A stretch of 18,450 bases of DNA from Oscillospiraceae bacterium (GCA_016295225.1 JAEDLP010000025.1:1-18450), one strand, 5' to 3'. Shown: positions 1 to 7,465, counted from the stretch's first letter. Made by a program: numbers and translations. Notes: generated from the letters alone by a model not told the origin.

Positions 1-1232
1 AGACCGTGGAGTCCATCAACCACGCCAAGGCCGCCGAGATCCCCATCATCGTGGCTATCAACAAGATGGATAAACCCACCGCCAACCCCGAGCGCATCAT
101 GCAGCAGCTCACCGAGTACGAGCTGGTGCCTGAAGAGTGGGGCGGCGAAACCATTGTCTGCCCCATCTCCGCCAAAACCGGTATGGGCATCGACAACCTT
201 CTGGAAATGCTGGTCCTCACCGCTGAAATGCGGGAGCTGAAGGCCAACCCCAACCGCACCGCCCACGGCGCGGTCATCGAGGCCCGCCTGGACAAGGGCC
301 GCGGCCCCGTGGCTACCCTGCTGGTCCAGAACGGCACCCTGAAGCAGGGCGACGTGATCATCGCCGGCACCGCCGTCGGCCGCGTCCGCGCCATGACCGA
401 CGCAAAGGGCAAGAAGATCCAATCCGCCGGCCCCTCCGTCCCCGTGGAGATCACCGGCATGAGCGAAGTGCCCAGCGCAGGCGACGAGTTCCACGCCGTG
501 GCCGACGAGCGCATGGCCCGCGAACTGGTAGAACAGCGCAAGCACGAGAACAAGATGGCTGCCAACGCCGGCAACCAGAAGGTTACCCTGGACGACCTGT
601 TCTCCCACATCCAGCAGGGCGAGCTGAAGAACCTGAACATCATCGTCAAGGCCGACGTTCAGGGCTCTGCCGAGGCTGTCAAGGCCTCCCTGGAGAAGCT
701 CACCAACGAGGAGGTCCGCGTCCGGGTCATCCACTGCGCCGTGGGCGCCATCAACGAGTCCGACGTCATGCTGGCCGCCACCTCCGGCGCCATCATCGTG
801 GGCTTCAACGTCCGCCCCGACTCCAACGCCAAGGATTCCGCTGTCCGCATGAAGGTCGACATGAGAATGTATCGTGTCATCTACGACGCCATCAACGAGA
901 TCGAAGCCGCCATGAAGGGTATGCTGGCTCCCAAGTTCAAGGAAGTGGAACTGGGCTCCGCCGAGGTCCGCAACGTCTTCCGCATCACCGGCGTGGGCAT
1001 GGTGGCCGGCTGCTACGTTACCGACGGCAAGATGCAGCGCAACGCCCAGCTCCGTCTGGTCCGCGACGGCATCATCATCTACGACGGCTCCATCTCCTCC
1101 CTGCAGCGCTTCAAGGACAGCGTGAAGGAAGTGGCCGCAGGCTATGAGTGCGGCATTACCTTCGAAAAGTTCCAGGATATCAAGGTGGGCGACGTGATCG
1201 AAGCCTTCCTCATGGAGCAGATCGAAGTTTGA
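1..1232 (+). CDS. infB: Translation initiation factor IF-2, C-terminal part (5' partial)
   Basis: IF-2 is the GTPase that places fMet-tRNA on the 30S subunit and promotes 70S joining. The reading frame (codons from base 3) is open at the left edge, so the N-terminal region and the G1-G3 GTPase motifs lie outside the window. The visible part starts just before the G4 motif NKMD (bases 60-71), followed by the G5 motif SAKTG, then the beta-barrel domain II, the IF-2 middle domain (start near LDDLFSHIQQGELKNLN) and the C-terminal barrel that binds fMet-tRNA (VRNVFRITGVGMVAGCYV). A GTG near base 6 is only an internal Val codon. About 409 residues are present, as expected for the second half of IF-2. 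It stops 18 bases before rbfA, in the usual infB-rbfA order. No motif looks damaged. Identification is very secure. Confidence 0.97.
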   Translation, partial: TVESINHAKAAEIPIIVAINKMDKPTANPERIMQQLTEYELVPEEWGGETIVCPISAKTGMGIDNLLEMLVLTAEMRELKANPNRTAHGAVIEARLDKGRGPVATLLVQNGTLKQGDVIIAGTAVGRVRAMTDAKGKKIQSAGPSVPVEITGMSEVPSAGDEFHAVADERMARELVEQRKHENKMAANAGNQKVTLDDLFSHIQQGELKNLNIIVKADVQGSAEAVKASLEKLTNEEVRVRVIHCAVGAINESDVMLAATSGAIIVGFNVRPDSNAKDSAVRMKVDMRMYRVIYDAINEIEAAMKGMLAPKFKEVELGSAEVRNVFRITGVGMVAGCYVTDGKMQRNAQLRLVRDGIIIYDGSISSLQRFKDSVKEVAAGYECGITFEKFQDIKVGDVIEAFLMEQIEV

Positions 1233-1250
1233 TCTACGGAGGTACAAACT

Positions 1251-1610
1251 ATGGCTTCCAATCGAATCGGACGAATCAACGAGGAGATCCAGCGTGAGCT
1301 GGCCTCCCTTCTCCGCACGGTCAAGGACCCCCGTGTCCACGGTCTGGTGACCATCACCAACGTGGACACCACCTCTGACCTGCGCTATGCCAAGGTCTAT
1401 GTGAGCGTCCTGGACAAGAGCGACGTGAAAGAGGTCATCAAGGGCCTCAAATCCGCCGGCGGTTACCTGCGCCGGGAGCTGGGCCATGCCCTCTCCCTGC
1501 GCTACACCCCCGAGCTGGTCTTCACCGAGGACACCTCCATCGACAAGGGTACCCACATTCTGAAACTCCTCAACGACATTGAGCGCAAGGAATCCGGAGG
1601 GGTGGAATGA
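1251..1610 (+). CDS. rbfA: 30S ribosome-binding factor A
   Basis: RbfA is a small KH-fold protein that binds the immature 30S subunit and helps mature the 5' end of 16S rRNA. It is 119 residues, the normal size. The N-terminal helix (RIGRINEEIQRELASLL) leads into the family signature around DPRVHGLVTITNV and DLRYAKVYVSVL. The C-terminal part LGHALSLRYTPELVF with the D-x-S-I-D segment is also typical. The ATG start has a strong GGAGG Shine-Dalgarno at about 1237-1241. The stop overlaps the nrnA start in an ATGA arrangement, which implies translational coupling. Its place between infB and nrnA is standard in Firmicutes. Confidence 0.96.
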   Translation: MASNRIGRINEEIQRELASLLRTVKDPRVHGLVTITNVDTTSDLRYAKVYVSVLDKSDVKEVIKGLKSAGGYLRRELGHALSLRYTPELVFTEDTSIDKGTHILKLLNDIERKESGGVE

Positions 1611-2557
1611 CAGTCCAAGAGACCGCCAGCCGCTTACTGGAGCTGGACAACATCCTCATCCTCACCCACCGGCGGCCCGACGGTGACACCGTCGGCTGCG
1701 CCGCCGCCCTGTGTCTGGCCCTCCGCCAGAAAGGCAAAACCGCCCACGTCCTTTTTAACGAGGATGCCCACGGGCTCTTCGATCCCTACTTTGAAGGGGT
1801 TCTGGCCCCGGAAGGCTTCCGGCCAGACGCCGTGGTGGCTGTGGATGCCGCCGCCCCGGGGATGCTCCCCGACAGCGCGGCCCATTTGAAGGACCGGGTG
1901 GACCTGTGCATCGACCATCACGGCTCCAACGAGGGTTATGCCAGAGCAACCTGTGTGGACCCTGACGCTGCGGCCTGCGGGGAAGTTCTCTACAAGATCT
2001 TCCTGGAGATGGGCGTAACAATCACCCAACCCATGGCCATGCTATTGTATATGGCCATCGCCACAGACACCGGCTGCTTCGTCTACTCCAACACCACGCC
2101 GGAGACCCACCGCATCGCCGCCAGCCTCATGGAGACCGGCTTCGATACCCAGTGGGTAAACAAGCGGCACTTCCGGGTGAAATCCCTGAAGCGCATGCAG
2201 ATCGAGAGCCGGCTCATCCAGGAAATGGACCTGGAGCAGAACGGCTCCCTGGTCTTTGCCTACGTGACCCTGGACCTGATCCACGAACTCCAGGCCACCG
2301 AGGAAGATCTGGAGGATATCTCCTCCTTCATCGGCCTGCTGGAAGGGGTGGACAACGCCGTCACCGTCCGGCAGCTAAAGCCCGAGGAGTGCAAAATCTC
2401 TCTGCGCACCGACGGCAAGACCTTAAACGCCTCTGCCGTCTGCGCCCACTTCGGCGGCGGCGGTCACCCGGCTGCCGCAGGCTGCACCATCCACGGCACC
2501 CCGGCCCAGGCCAAGGTGGCCATGCTGGACGCGATCAGGAAGGTGCAGCATGGCTAA
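1607..2557 (+). CDS. nrnA: DHH-family bifunctional oligoribonuclease / pAp phosphatase NrnA
   Basis: NrnA degrades very short RNA oligonucleotides (nanoRNA) and dephosphorylates 3'-phosphoadenosine 5'-phosphate in the cytoplasm. The 316-residue length fits the family. The DHH metal-binding motifs are all visible: THRRPDGDT (His21, Asp25, Asp27), the Asp at residue 80 in AVDAA, DHH at 103-105 in CIDHHGSN, and Asp154 in IATDTGCF. The C-terminal DHHA1 domain carries the substrate-binding loop GGGGHPAAAG near residues 283-292. The start ATG overlaps the rbfA stop by four bases and its end overlaps truB by eight, so it sits inside a translationally coupled operon. The function is inferred from family and position; closely related DHH phosphoesterases differ in substrate preference. 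Confidence 0.93.
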   Translation: MTVQETASRLLELDNILILTHRRPDGDTVGCAAALCLALRQKGKTAHVLFNEDAHGLFDPYFEGVLAPEGFRPDAVVAVDAAAPGMLPDSAAHLKDRVDLCIDHHGSNEGYARATCVDPDAAACGEVLYKIFLEMGVTITQPMAMLLYMAIATDTGCFVYSNTTPETHRIAASLMETGFDTQWVNKRHFRVKSLKRMQIESRLIQEMDLEQNGSLVFAYVTLDLIHELQATEEDLEDISSFIGLLEGVDNAVTVRQLKPEECKISLRTDGKTLNASAVCAHFGGGGHPAAAGCTIHGTPAQAKVAMLDAIRKVQHG

Positions 2558-3419
2558 CGGCATCCTGGTCATTGACAAGCCCCAGGACTGGACCTCCCAC
2601 GACGTGGTGGCCAAACTCCGGGGCATCCTCCATGTGAAACGCATCGGTCACGCCGGTACTCTGGACCCCATGGCCACCGGTGTGCTCCCCGTCTTCGTGG
2701 GCCGGGCCACCCGGGCGGTGGAATTCGCCGCAGAGCGGGAGAAGGAATATATCGCGGGTCTGCGCCTGGGGGTTGTTACCGACACCCAGGACGTCACCGG
2801 CTCCGTCCTGGAGACCAACCCGGTCTCTGTGACCCAGGAGCAGGTGGAGGCCGTCCTGGACCGGTTCCGGGGACCCATCCAGCAGATCCCGCCCATGTAC
2901 TCCGCCATCAAGAAGGGTGGCAGGAAGCTCTACGAGCTGGCCCGCCGGGGGCAGGAGGTGGAGCGTCAGCCCCGCCCCATCACCATCTATGAGCTGGAGC
3001 TCATGGAGCAGGTCTCCCCCACCGAGTTCACCCTGCGGGTGCTGTGCTCCAAGGGAACCTATGTGCGCACCCTCTGCCACGACATCGGGCAGGCCCTGGG
3101 CTGCGGCGGCACCCTGTCCTCCCTGCGCCGGACCCAGTCCGCCGGGTTCACCCTGTACCAGGCGGTGACTTTAGAGCAGGTGGCCGGGATGGAAGACCCT
3201 GCCGCCGCCCTGCTGCCGGTGGACGCCTACTTTGCCCACTACCCTGCCCTCACCCTCACCAGCGAGGGGGCTGCGAAAAAAGTCCGCAACGGCAACACCG
3301 TAACCACGGAAGGAGCCGACGGCACCTACCGGGTCTACAGCAGCCAGCAGGAATTTCTCGCCCTGAGCAAGCTGGAACAGGGCTGCTTAACCACCATAAA
3401 AAGCTTTTTCGAGGTATAA
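2550..3419 (+). CDS. truB: tRNA pseudouridine(55) synthase
   Basis: TruB converts U55 in the T-loop of elongator tRNAs to pseudouridine and also acts as a tRNA chaperone. The protein is 289 residues. The catalytic Asp is residue 39 in the signature GHAGTLDPMATGVLP. Further family motifs follow: the RFRGPIQQIPPMYSAIK segment, the KLYELARRG segment and SKGTYVRTLCHDIG. A small C-terminal TruB/PUA-like domain (from about residue 215) completes the protein. The start ATG lies inside the end of nrnA (8-base overlap) with a GGAAGG-type ribosome-binding site about eight bases upstream. Nothing is missing. Confidence 0.96.
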   Translation: MANGILVIDKPQDWTSHDVVAKLRGILHVKRIGHAGTLDPMATGVLPVFVGRATRAVEFAAEREKEYIAGLRLGVVTDTQDVTGSVLETNPVSVTQEQVEAVLDRFRGPIQQIPPMYSAIKKGGRKLYELARRGQEVERQPRPITIYELELMEQVSPTEFTLRVLCSKGTYVRTLCHDIGQALGCGGTLSSLRRTQSAGFTLYQAVTLEQVAGMEDPAAALLPVDAYFAHYPALTLTSEGAAKKVRNGNTVTTEGADGTYRVYSSQQEFLALSKLEQGCLTTIKSFFEV

Positions 3420-3423
3420 CACG

Positions 3424-4338
3424 TTGGAACACATGAATCAGAAAAAGCGCGTTATCGCGCTGGGTTTTTTTGACGGCGTGCACAACGGCCACGCCGCCCT
3501 CATGCGCCGCACCGCCCAGGTGGCCAAGGAAATCGGCGCGGTTCCCTCCGCCTTTACCTTTGATCCCCATCCCCAGACTGTGATCACAGGCAAGCCTCTG
3601 CCCCTCATCACCTCTCCCGAGGACCGGACCGACCTGATGCGCAAATATTACGGCATCGAAGATGTTATCGTCCAGCCCTTCACCCCTGAGTTCCGCCAGC
3701 AGCCCTGGCGGAAGTTTCTGGAGGAGACCCTGATCCGGGACTGCGGCGCAGTCCATCTGGTGGCCGGTCACGACTATCACTTCGGCTTCAAGGGCGAGGG
3801 AAATCCCCAAAAACTCCAGGAGGCCTGCAAGGAGCTGGGCGTAGGCTGCGACATCATCGCAAAGGTGGAACTGGACAGCATCACGGTTTCCTCCACCTAC
3901 ATTCGGGAGCTTATCTCCGCCGGCGACATTGAGCGGGCCAACCTGTTCCTGGGCCACCCCTATACCCTCAGCGACCGGGTCTCCCACGGCAAAAAGCTGG
4001 GGACCACCCTGGGATTCCCCACGGTGAACCTGAAGCTGAAGGAGCATGTGCTGCCCCCCGCCAAGGGGGTTTACGCCACCAAGGTCATCCTGGAGAACGG
4101 CGAGACCCACATCGCGGTCACCAACGTGGGCACCCGCCCCACGGTGGACGACGGCAATCACCTGACCATCGAGGGGTTCATCCTGGATTTCAGCGGGGAT
4201 CTCTACGGTCAGAAGATTCAGATGGAGTTTTATAAGTATCTCCGTCCTGAAAAGAAGTTCCCCTCCTTCGAAGCCCTGAAGGAAGAAGTCTACCACAACG
4301 CAGATCAGACCCGGGAATACTTCGCGGAACATCCCTGA
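3424..4338 (+). CDS. ribF: Bifunctional riboflavin kinase / FAD synthetase
   Basis: RibF phosphorylates riboflavin to FMN and adenylylates FMN to FAD. The N-terminal nucleotidyltransferase domain shows GFFDGVHNGH at residues 14-23 (HxGH-type ATP site). The substrate loop and the SSTYIRE signature follow. The C-terminal flavokinase domain begins near residue 177 and carries GTTLGFPTVNL and KGVYAT. At 304 residues it is full length. I chose the TTG at 3424 because GAGGT at 3411-3415 lies eight bases upstream, a good distance. The ATG at 3433 is in frame but 17 bases away, and the three extra residues do not affect the domain. It is the last gene of the infB operon, followed at once by a terminator. 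Confidence 0.95.
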   Translation: MEHMNQKKRVIALGFFDGVHNGHAALMRRTAQVAKEIGAVPSAFTFDPHPQTVITGKPLPLITSPEDRTDLMRKYYGIEDVIVQPFTPEFRQQPWRKFLEETLIRDCGAVHLVAGHDYHFGFKGEGNPQKLQEACKELGVGCDIIAKVELDSITVSSTYIRELISAGDIERANLFLGHPYTLSDRVSHGKKLGTTLGFPTVNLKLKEHVLPPAKGVYATKVILENGETHIAVTNVGTRPTVDDGNHLTIEGFILDFSGDLYGQKIQMEFYKYLRPEKKFPSFEALKEEVYHNADQTREYFAEHP

Positions 4339-4343
4339 GCAAG

Positions 4344-4377
4344 AAAAAACACAGGACCAATTGGTCCTGTGTTTTTT
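4344..4377. terminator. Bidirectional intrinsic terminator between ribF and the coat genes
   Basis: Positions 4344-4360 and 4361-4377 form a perfect 17-bp palindrome. The GC-containing core (CACAGGACC / GGTCCTGTG) is flanked by six A on one side and six T on the other. Each strand therefore reads as a stem followed by a U-tract. It lies between two convergent genes, ribF (+) and the coat protein gene (-), and can serve both. Confidence 0.9.
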
Positions 4378-4391
4378 GCGTTTGCAGCGTG

Positions 4392-4649
4392 TCACTGGCC
4401 GCACTGGCAGCCGTTATACTTCTGCTTCACGTTCTGGATCTTCTTCTGCTCCACCTGCTTGGCGGTGTACCAGCCCTTGGACAGCATCGTGCTGTAGATG
4501 TCATCCTGCATGTTCAGGGATGCGTTCAGCGCGGTCTGAAAGGTCTGGTGGACATTCTCCGTTCCGGACTCGATGGCCCCGTGCATATACAGGTCGCAGA
4601 CGCCCTTTTCCAGCAGAAGGATGTTTTGCATGAGATTCTGATCGTTCAT
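4392..4649 (-). CDS. CotF-family spore coat protein, 85 aa
   Basis: This is a small, probably ferritin-like helical protein of the CotF spore coat family. The sequence starts MNDQNLMQNILLLEKGVCD and continues with a central helix rich in small and polar residues, followed by DDIYSTMLSKGWY and a C-terminal tail ending in CQCGQ. The segment ending KGWY and the Gln/Lys-rich tail are typical of clostridial CotF-like proteins. The open frame extends further upstream, but the start at 4649 has a strong AAGGAGG site at 4658-4664 and upstream residues belong to the shadow of the neighbouring gene. It follows the 57-aa partner by a few bases and ends at the shared terminator. The role in the coat is inferred from the family; the sequence shows no catalytic site. 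Confidence 0.82.
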   Translation of the reverse strand: MNDQNLMQNILLLEKGVCDLYMHGAIESGTENVHQTFQTALNASLNMQDDIYSTMLSKGWYTAKQVEQKKIQNVKQKYNGCQCGQ

Positions 4650-4662
4650 GTCCGTATCCTCC

Positions 4663-4836
4663 TTACAGCAGGTCGTAGAAGCTCTGGAAGAGCTGCTTGT
4701 GCTTGCGGCCCATCTCCTCCACGCTGGCCCGCAGAGCGGCGTCCTGGAGCTGACGGGCGGTCTCCTTGCACTGGGCCTGGAAGTACTGCTCATGGGCCAG
4801 TGCGTCTTCCACATAGGAAAGTTCCTTTTCTGTCAT
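4663..4836 (-). CDS. Small CotF-like spore coat protein, 57 aa
   Basis: A 57-residue protein predicted to form two helices: MTEKELSYVEDALAHEQYF, then a Cys-containing stretch (QAQCKETARQ), then a second helix containing EEMGRKHKQLF. It resembles the short proteins annotated as spore coat proteins next to CotF homologues in clostridia, which share the ELSYVEDAL.HE and KHK pattern. The open frame runs much further upstream but overlaps the next gene. The start at 4836 is preferred because GAGGTG (about 4843-4848) lies six bases upstream; the ATG at 4842 is too close to that site. Its stop overlaps the Shine-Dalgarno of the downstream coat gene, so the two are probably translated together. Confidence in the gene is good, in the function moderate. 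Confidence 0.72.
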   Translation of the reverse strand: MTEKELSYVEDALAHEQYFQAQCKETARQLQDAALRASVEEMGRKHKQLFQSFYDLL

Positions 4837-4877
4837 GTTCATCACCTCGGGGGTAGTATGACAGAAGAGCCTTATCT

Positions 4878-5531
4878 TTATACACGGCGGCTGAGAAAAA
4901 GATAAAAGACGATGGGCAGAACCACCATCAAAACCGCCCCAGGCAGAGGCATCGTCACCGATGGCCAAGAAAGGAGGTTTTCCAGAATGACCAGCGTCAC
5001 AACGACTACGGCAGCCAAACCCACGGCAACCTTCTCCCGCACCCCCATTTTTTGACGGAAGGAAGTCCTGCACACATAGGTCACCAATCCCCAGGCAACC
5101 AGGAGGATAACAACGTACAACAATCCCTGTCCCAGAGACAGGGAGAGGTTCCACAGGCTCTCTCCCCGGATAACTGCCGTCAAAAGAGAGAAACCTACCC
5201 AGATAGCCGCCAGAATAGCGACGGCAGGCAGCAGGGTTTCCAGGGCGTCCAGAATCCGTTCCTTCCGGGTACGGGGCGGGAGCGCCGCCACGATCTCATC
5301 ACAGAATGCCTGATAGTCCTCCCCAATGATCTGGCTGATGGTTTCCCCCCTGGCCTCCGCCTCCAGAACCATCTCCTGGATATCCCGTCGAACCTCTTCT
5401 TGGCAGTATTCGCTCAAGGTCTGTCCCCGGAGATAGACCACGATGTCAGTCAGCACTGCCTGACTCTCCTTGGAAAGGGCTTTCTCCCGTTGATTGTTCT
5501 CTTTCAACAGTGCCTTGGTCTTTTGATTCAT
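4878..5531 (-). CDS. PadR-associated membrane protein (DUF1048/DUF1129-like N-terminus, four TM)
   Basis: No enzymatic function is recognised. Residues 1-90 are soluble and largely helical; the part around ISQIIGEDYQAFCDEIV resembles the DUF1048/DUF1129 (HAAS-like) domains found beside PadR regulators. Four hydrophobic segments follow at about 100-120, 132-154, 167-187 and 197-214, ending in a positively charged tail (SRRV). The start ATG at 5531 has an AAGGAGG site directly upstream and lies inside the 3' end of the padR frame (86-base overlap). In Firmicutes such pairs are usually small autoregulated operons responding to membrane stress or antimicrobials; applying that here is inference. 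A CotF-like gene follows about 40 bases downstream. Confidence 0.75.
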   Translation of the reverse strand: MNQKTKALLKENNQREKALSKESQAVLTDIVVYLRGQTLSEYCQEEVRRDIQEMVLEAEARGETISQIIGEDYQAFCDEIVAALPPRTRKERILDALETLLPAVAILAAIWVGFSLLTAVIRGESLWNLSLSLGQGLLYVVILLVAWGLVTYVCRTSFRQKMGVREKVAVGLAAVVVVTLVILENLLSWPSVTMPLPGAVLMVVLPIVFYLFLSRRV

Positions 5532-5862
5532 AGCTATCCTCCTTGTTAAAGCCAGGCAGACGGTCCACCGCCGCCCGCAGCTCCTGGTAGTTGATCCGAA
5601 ATTCCGCCAGGGTCTGCCTGCCCTGGTCGGTAAGCGTGTAGTACTTCCGCTTTGGCCCCAGGTCTGAGGCCAGAAGCCGGGCGGAGATCATCCCTCCCTT
5701 CTCCAATCGGAGGAGGAGCGGGTAAATGGTTCCCTCAGAAATATCTCCAAAGCCCCGTTGGGCTAACGCCTGGGAAATCTCGTAGCCGTAGGTTTCCCTC
5801 TGTCCGATAATTGCCAAAACGCATCCCTGAAGAATTCCTTTCAGCATTTGCGAGGGGATCAT
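5446..5862 (-). CDS. PadR-family transcriptional regulator
   Basis: A winged-helix DNA-binding repressor of 138 residues. The N-terminal helices (MLKGILQGCVLAIIG, then YGYEISQAL) and the recognition region SEGTIYPLLLRLEKGGMI match the PadR fold. The wing is visible as GPKRKYYTLTDQGR. PadR proteins of this class usually end soon after the dimerisation helix (here RINYQELRAAVDRL). The last 28 residues are polar and are read from DNA that also encodes the start of the downstream membrane protein, so this tail is unusual. The ATG at 5862 has AAGGATG-type ribosome-binding bases upstream. The promoter just upstream carries an inverted repeat that is a good candidate for autoregulation. Confidence 0.9.
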   Translation of the reverse strand: MIPSQMLKGILQGCVLAIIGQRETYGYEISQALAQRGFGDISEGTIYPLLLRLEKGGMISARLLASDLGPKRKYYTLTDQGRQTLAEFRINYQELRAAVDRLPGFNKEDSYESKDQGTVEREQSTGESPFQGESGSAD

Positions 5863-5881
5863 TGGTTCACATCCTTTCCAT

Positions 5882-5924
5882 TACCTTGTATTGCAAGATA
5901 GTAAGTATATGGTAATACAAGGTA
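5882..5924. promoter_or_regulatory. Candidate PadR operator (inverted repeat)
   Basis: The 11-base arm TACCTTGTATT at 5882-5892 recurs inverted as AATACAAGGTA at 5914-5924, centre to centre 32 bases, close to three helical turns. The right arm lies in the spacer of the padR promoter, touching the -10 box, and the left arm lies downstream of the expected transcription start. Binding there would block transcription. Assignment to PadR rests on position and on the symmetry; no footprint data are available. Confidence 0.6.
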
Positions 5925-5937
5925 GCGTATTTGTCAA
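5909..5937 (-). promoter_or_regulatory. Promoter of the padR operon
   Basis: On the minus strand a perfect -35 box TTGACA (5937-5932) is followed, after 17 bases, by TACCAT (5914-5909; four of six matches to TATAAT). An alternative -10, TATACT, lies six bases further on at a suboptimal distance. The padR ATG is about 47 bases downstream of the -10. Confidence 0.6.
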
Positions 5938-5978
5938 AGATCTTTTTCCCCACTCAATGGAAGTATCCTTCCCTTGAC

Positions 5979-6030
5979 AAAACCTGCCGCGTTGGATGGG
6001 CGATATGCTTCATCCAACGCGGCAGGTTTT
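5979..6030 (-). terminator. Intrinsic terminator downstream of the ClC gene
   Basis: Arms 5979-5998 and 6011-6030 are perfect 20-base inverted copies (core CCTGCCGCGTTGGATG) around a 12-base loop. The minus-strand transcript of the ClC gene, whose stop is at 6045-6047, would form this stem and then read a run of U. The plus strand also has a U-run after the stem. Confidence 0.88.
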
Positions 6031-6044
6031 TGCATTGAAACGGT

Positions 6045-7349
6045 TCATGTTCTGTGGATGCTCTCCTCCTCGGGGATAGTACCGGTGGCGTCGGCCAGCT
6101 TGGAAAAGGCGAATTTCTGCTTGGCGTACAGGCCGCTGTAGCCGGAGACCAGGAAGCTGGCGGCCACGGCCACCAGGAAGCCCCCGGAGTTGCAGAAGAG
6201 AAAGACCTCAAAGCCCAGCACCAAAGAGGTCAGGGGGCAGTTGGTCACCCCGCAGAACAGGGCGATCATGCCGATGGCGGCGGCGTAAGGGGCCGGCAGG
6301 CCCAGCAGCGGCCCCACCGCGCAGCCAAAGGCCGCGCCGATGGCAAAGGAGGGGACGATCTCGCCGCCCTTGAACCCGGCCCCCAGCGTAACCGCCGTGA
6401 ACAACAGTTTCAGCAGGAAGTCCCAGGGCAGACACTGGCCTTTGCCGATGGTCTGGTCGATGATAGCCTGGCCGCTGCCCAGGTAATACTTGGTGTCCAG
6501 CATCAGGGTCAGGACAACGACCGCAGCGCCGCCCACCACCACCCGCAGGTAAGGGTTGGGGAAAAAGTGCTCCAGCCCCTTGCGGACGCCGGAGAAGGTG
6601 TAGCACACCAGGATGCTCAGCAGGCCGCAGGCAATGGACAGCACCAGGATCCTCCCATAGAACAGCGCGTCGGGGGTGGAGGCCGAGATATAGTAGGTCA
6701 CCGCCCGCTCCCCCATGGCCCGGGCCACGTGTCCGGCTGTGATGGAGGCCACCACACAGGGGAACAGCGCCCCCATGGGCAGCATGCCCACGCAGGAGAT
6801 CTCCAGGGCAAAAATCACGGCGGAGATCTGGTTGCCGAAGACGGCGGAAAAGCCGGCGCTCATGCCGCACATGATGGCCAAATCCTCAAACTCGTCGCCG
6901 ATGCGGAGCCGCTTGCGCACCAGCTCCGCCAGGGAACCGCCCAGCTGCAGGGCTGCACCCTCCCGGCCAGCGGAACCGCCAAAAAAGTGGGTCAGCAGGG
7001 TGGAGGCAAAGATCACCGGGGCCAGGACCCGAGAGACCGGCTGTTCCCCTCGGGCCGCCTGGATGATGATATCGGTGCCGCCGGCGGTCTTGATGCCCCC
7101 CTTGCGGTACATCCACACCACCGGCAGGCCGGCCAGGGGCAGCAGGAAGATGGCCCACTCTGTCCCCTCCCGGACCTGAGCGGCCAGTCCCAGCAACCGG
7201 GCAAAGGCCCCGCCGACAACCCCCACCACCAAGCCCACCGCCAAGCCGAAAAGCAAGGCCCGGGCATTGATGCGGAGACTTTCTCCGCTGAAAATGATTT
7301 CTGTACGGATTTGTCGGAAAAGCTCCCAGATTTTCCCTTTTTTCTTCAT
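6045..7349 (-). CDS. ClC-family anion channel/antiporter (EriC-like)
   Basis: A 434-residue integral membrane protein with about ten hydrophobic segments and no C-terminal CBS domain. The ClC family moves chloride, fluoride or nitrate, often in exchange for protons. The gating-glutamate loop is clear: GGSAGREG, with Glu130 as the candidate gating residue. The other anion-binding loops depart from the classic chloride type: the first reads AGGTDII around residues 89-95 instead of GSGIP, the loop after Glu130 has Ala instead of Pro, and the late loop reads GFKGGEIVP instead of GxFxP. The C-terminal YSGLY stretch is typical of a clostridial subgroup. The start ATG at 7349 has an AGGTGG site five bases upstream. 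It has its own promoter and terminator and is monocistronic. Transported ion unknown. Confidence 0.88.
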   Translation of the reverse strand: MKKKGKIWELFRQIRTEIIFSGESLRINARALLFGLAVGLVVGVVGGAFARLLGLAAQVREGTEWAIFLLPLAGLPVVWMYRKGGIKTAGGTDIIIQAARGEQPVSRVLAPVIFASTLLTHFFGGSAGREGAALQLGGSLAELVRKRLRIGDEFEDLAIMCGMSAGFSAVFGNQISAVIFALEISCVGMLPMGALFPCVVASITAGHVARAMGERAVTYYISASTPDALFYGRILVLSIACGLLSILVCYTFSGVRKGLEHFFPNPYLRVVVGGAAVVVLTLMLDTKYYLGSGQAIIDQTIGKGQCLPWDFLLKLLFTAVTLGAGFKGGEIVPSFAIGAAFGCAVGPLLGLPAPYAAAIGMIALFCGVTNCPLTSLVLGFEVFLFCNSGGFLVAVAASFLVSGYSGLYAKQKFAFSKLADATGTIPEEESIHRT

Positions 7350-7385
7350 ATTACCACCTGTCTTGTTCCAAAACGTCTGGTTTTT

Positions 7386-7413
7386 ATCATATCACATTCC
7401 CGCCGCTTTGCAA
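7386..7413 (-). promoter_or_regulatory. Promoter of the ClC gene
   Basis: Minus strand: TTGCAA (7413-7408), 16-base spacer, TATGAT (7391-7386), the latter preceded by TG one base upstream (extended -10). The ClC start codon is about 36 bases downstream of the -10. It faces the dus promoter. Confidence 0.55.
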
Positions 7414-7435
7414 TCCGAAATCCCCACCCGGAACC

Positions 7436-7465
7436 TTGTCAGAATTGTGCAATCTATGCTATTAT
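7436..7465 (+). promoter_or_regulatory. Promoter of the dus - sigma - anti-sigma operon
   Basis: TTGTCA at 7436-7441 and TATTAT at 7460-7465 with an 18-base spacer and a TGC extension in front of the -10. The dus start is about 40 bases downstream. A possible ECF-type element (GGAACCT at 7430-7436, TCTAT at 7453-7457, 16 bases apart) overlaps it; see the findings. Confidence 0.6.

Noticed and set aside
5979..6030. Long perfect inverted repeat as the end of a mobile element
   Set aside because: It lies directly after the ClC stop with a T-run, has no partner copy or target duplication, and behaves as a terminator.
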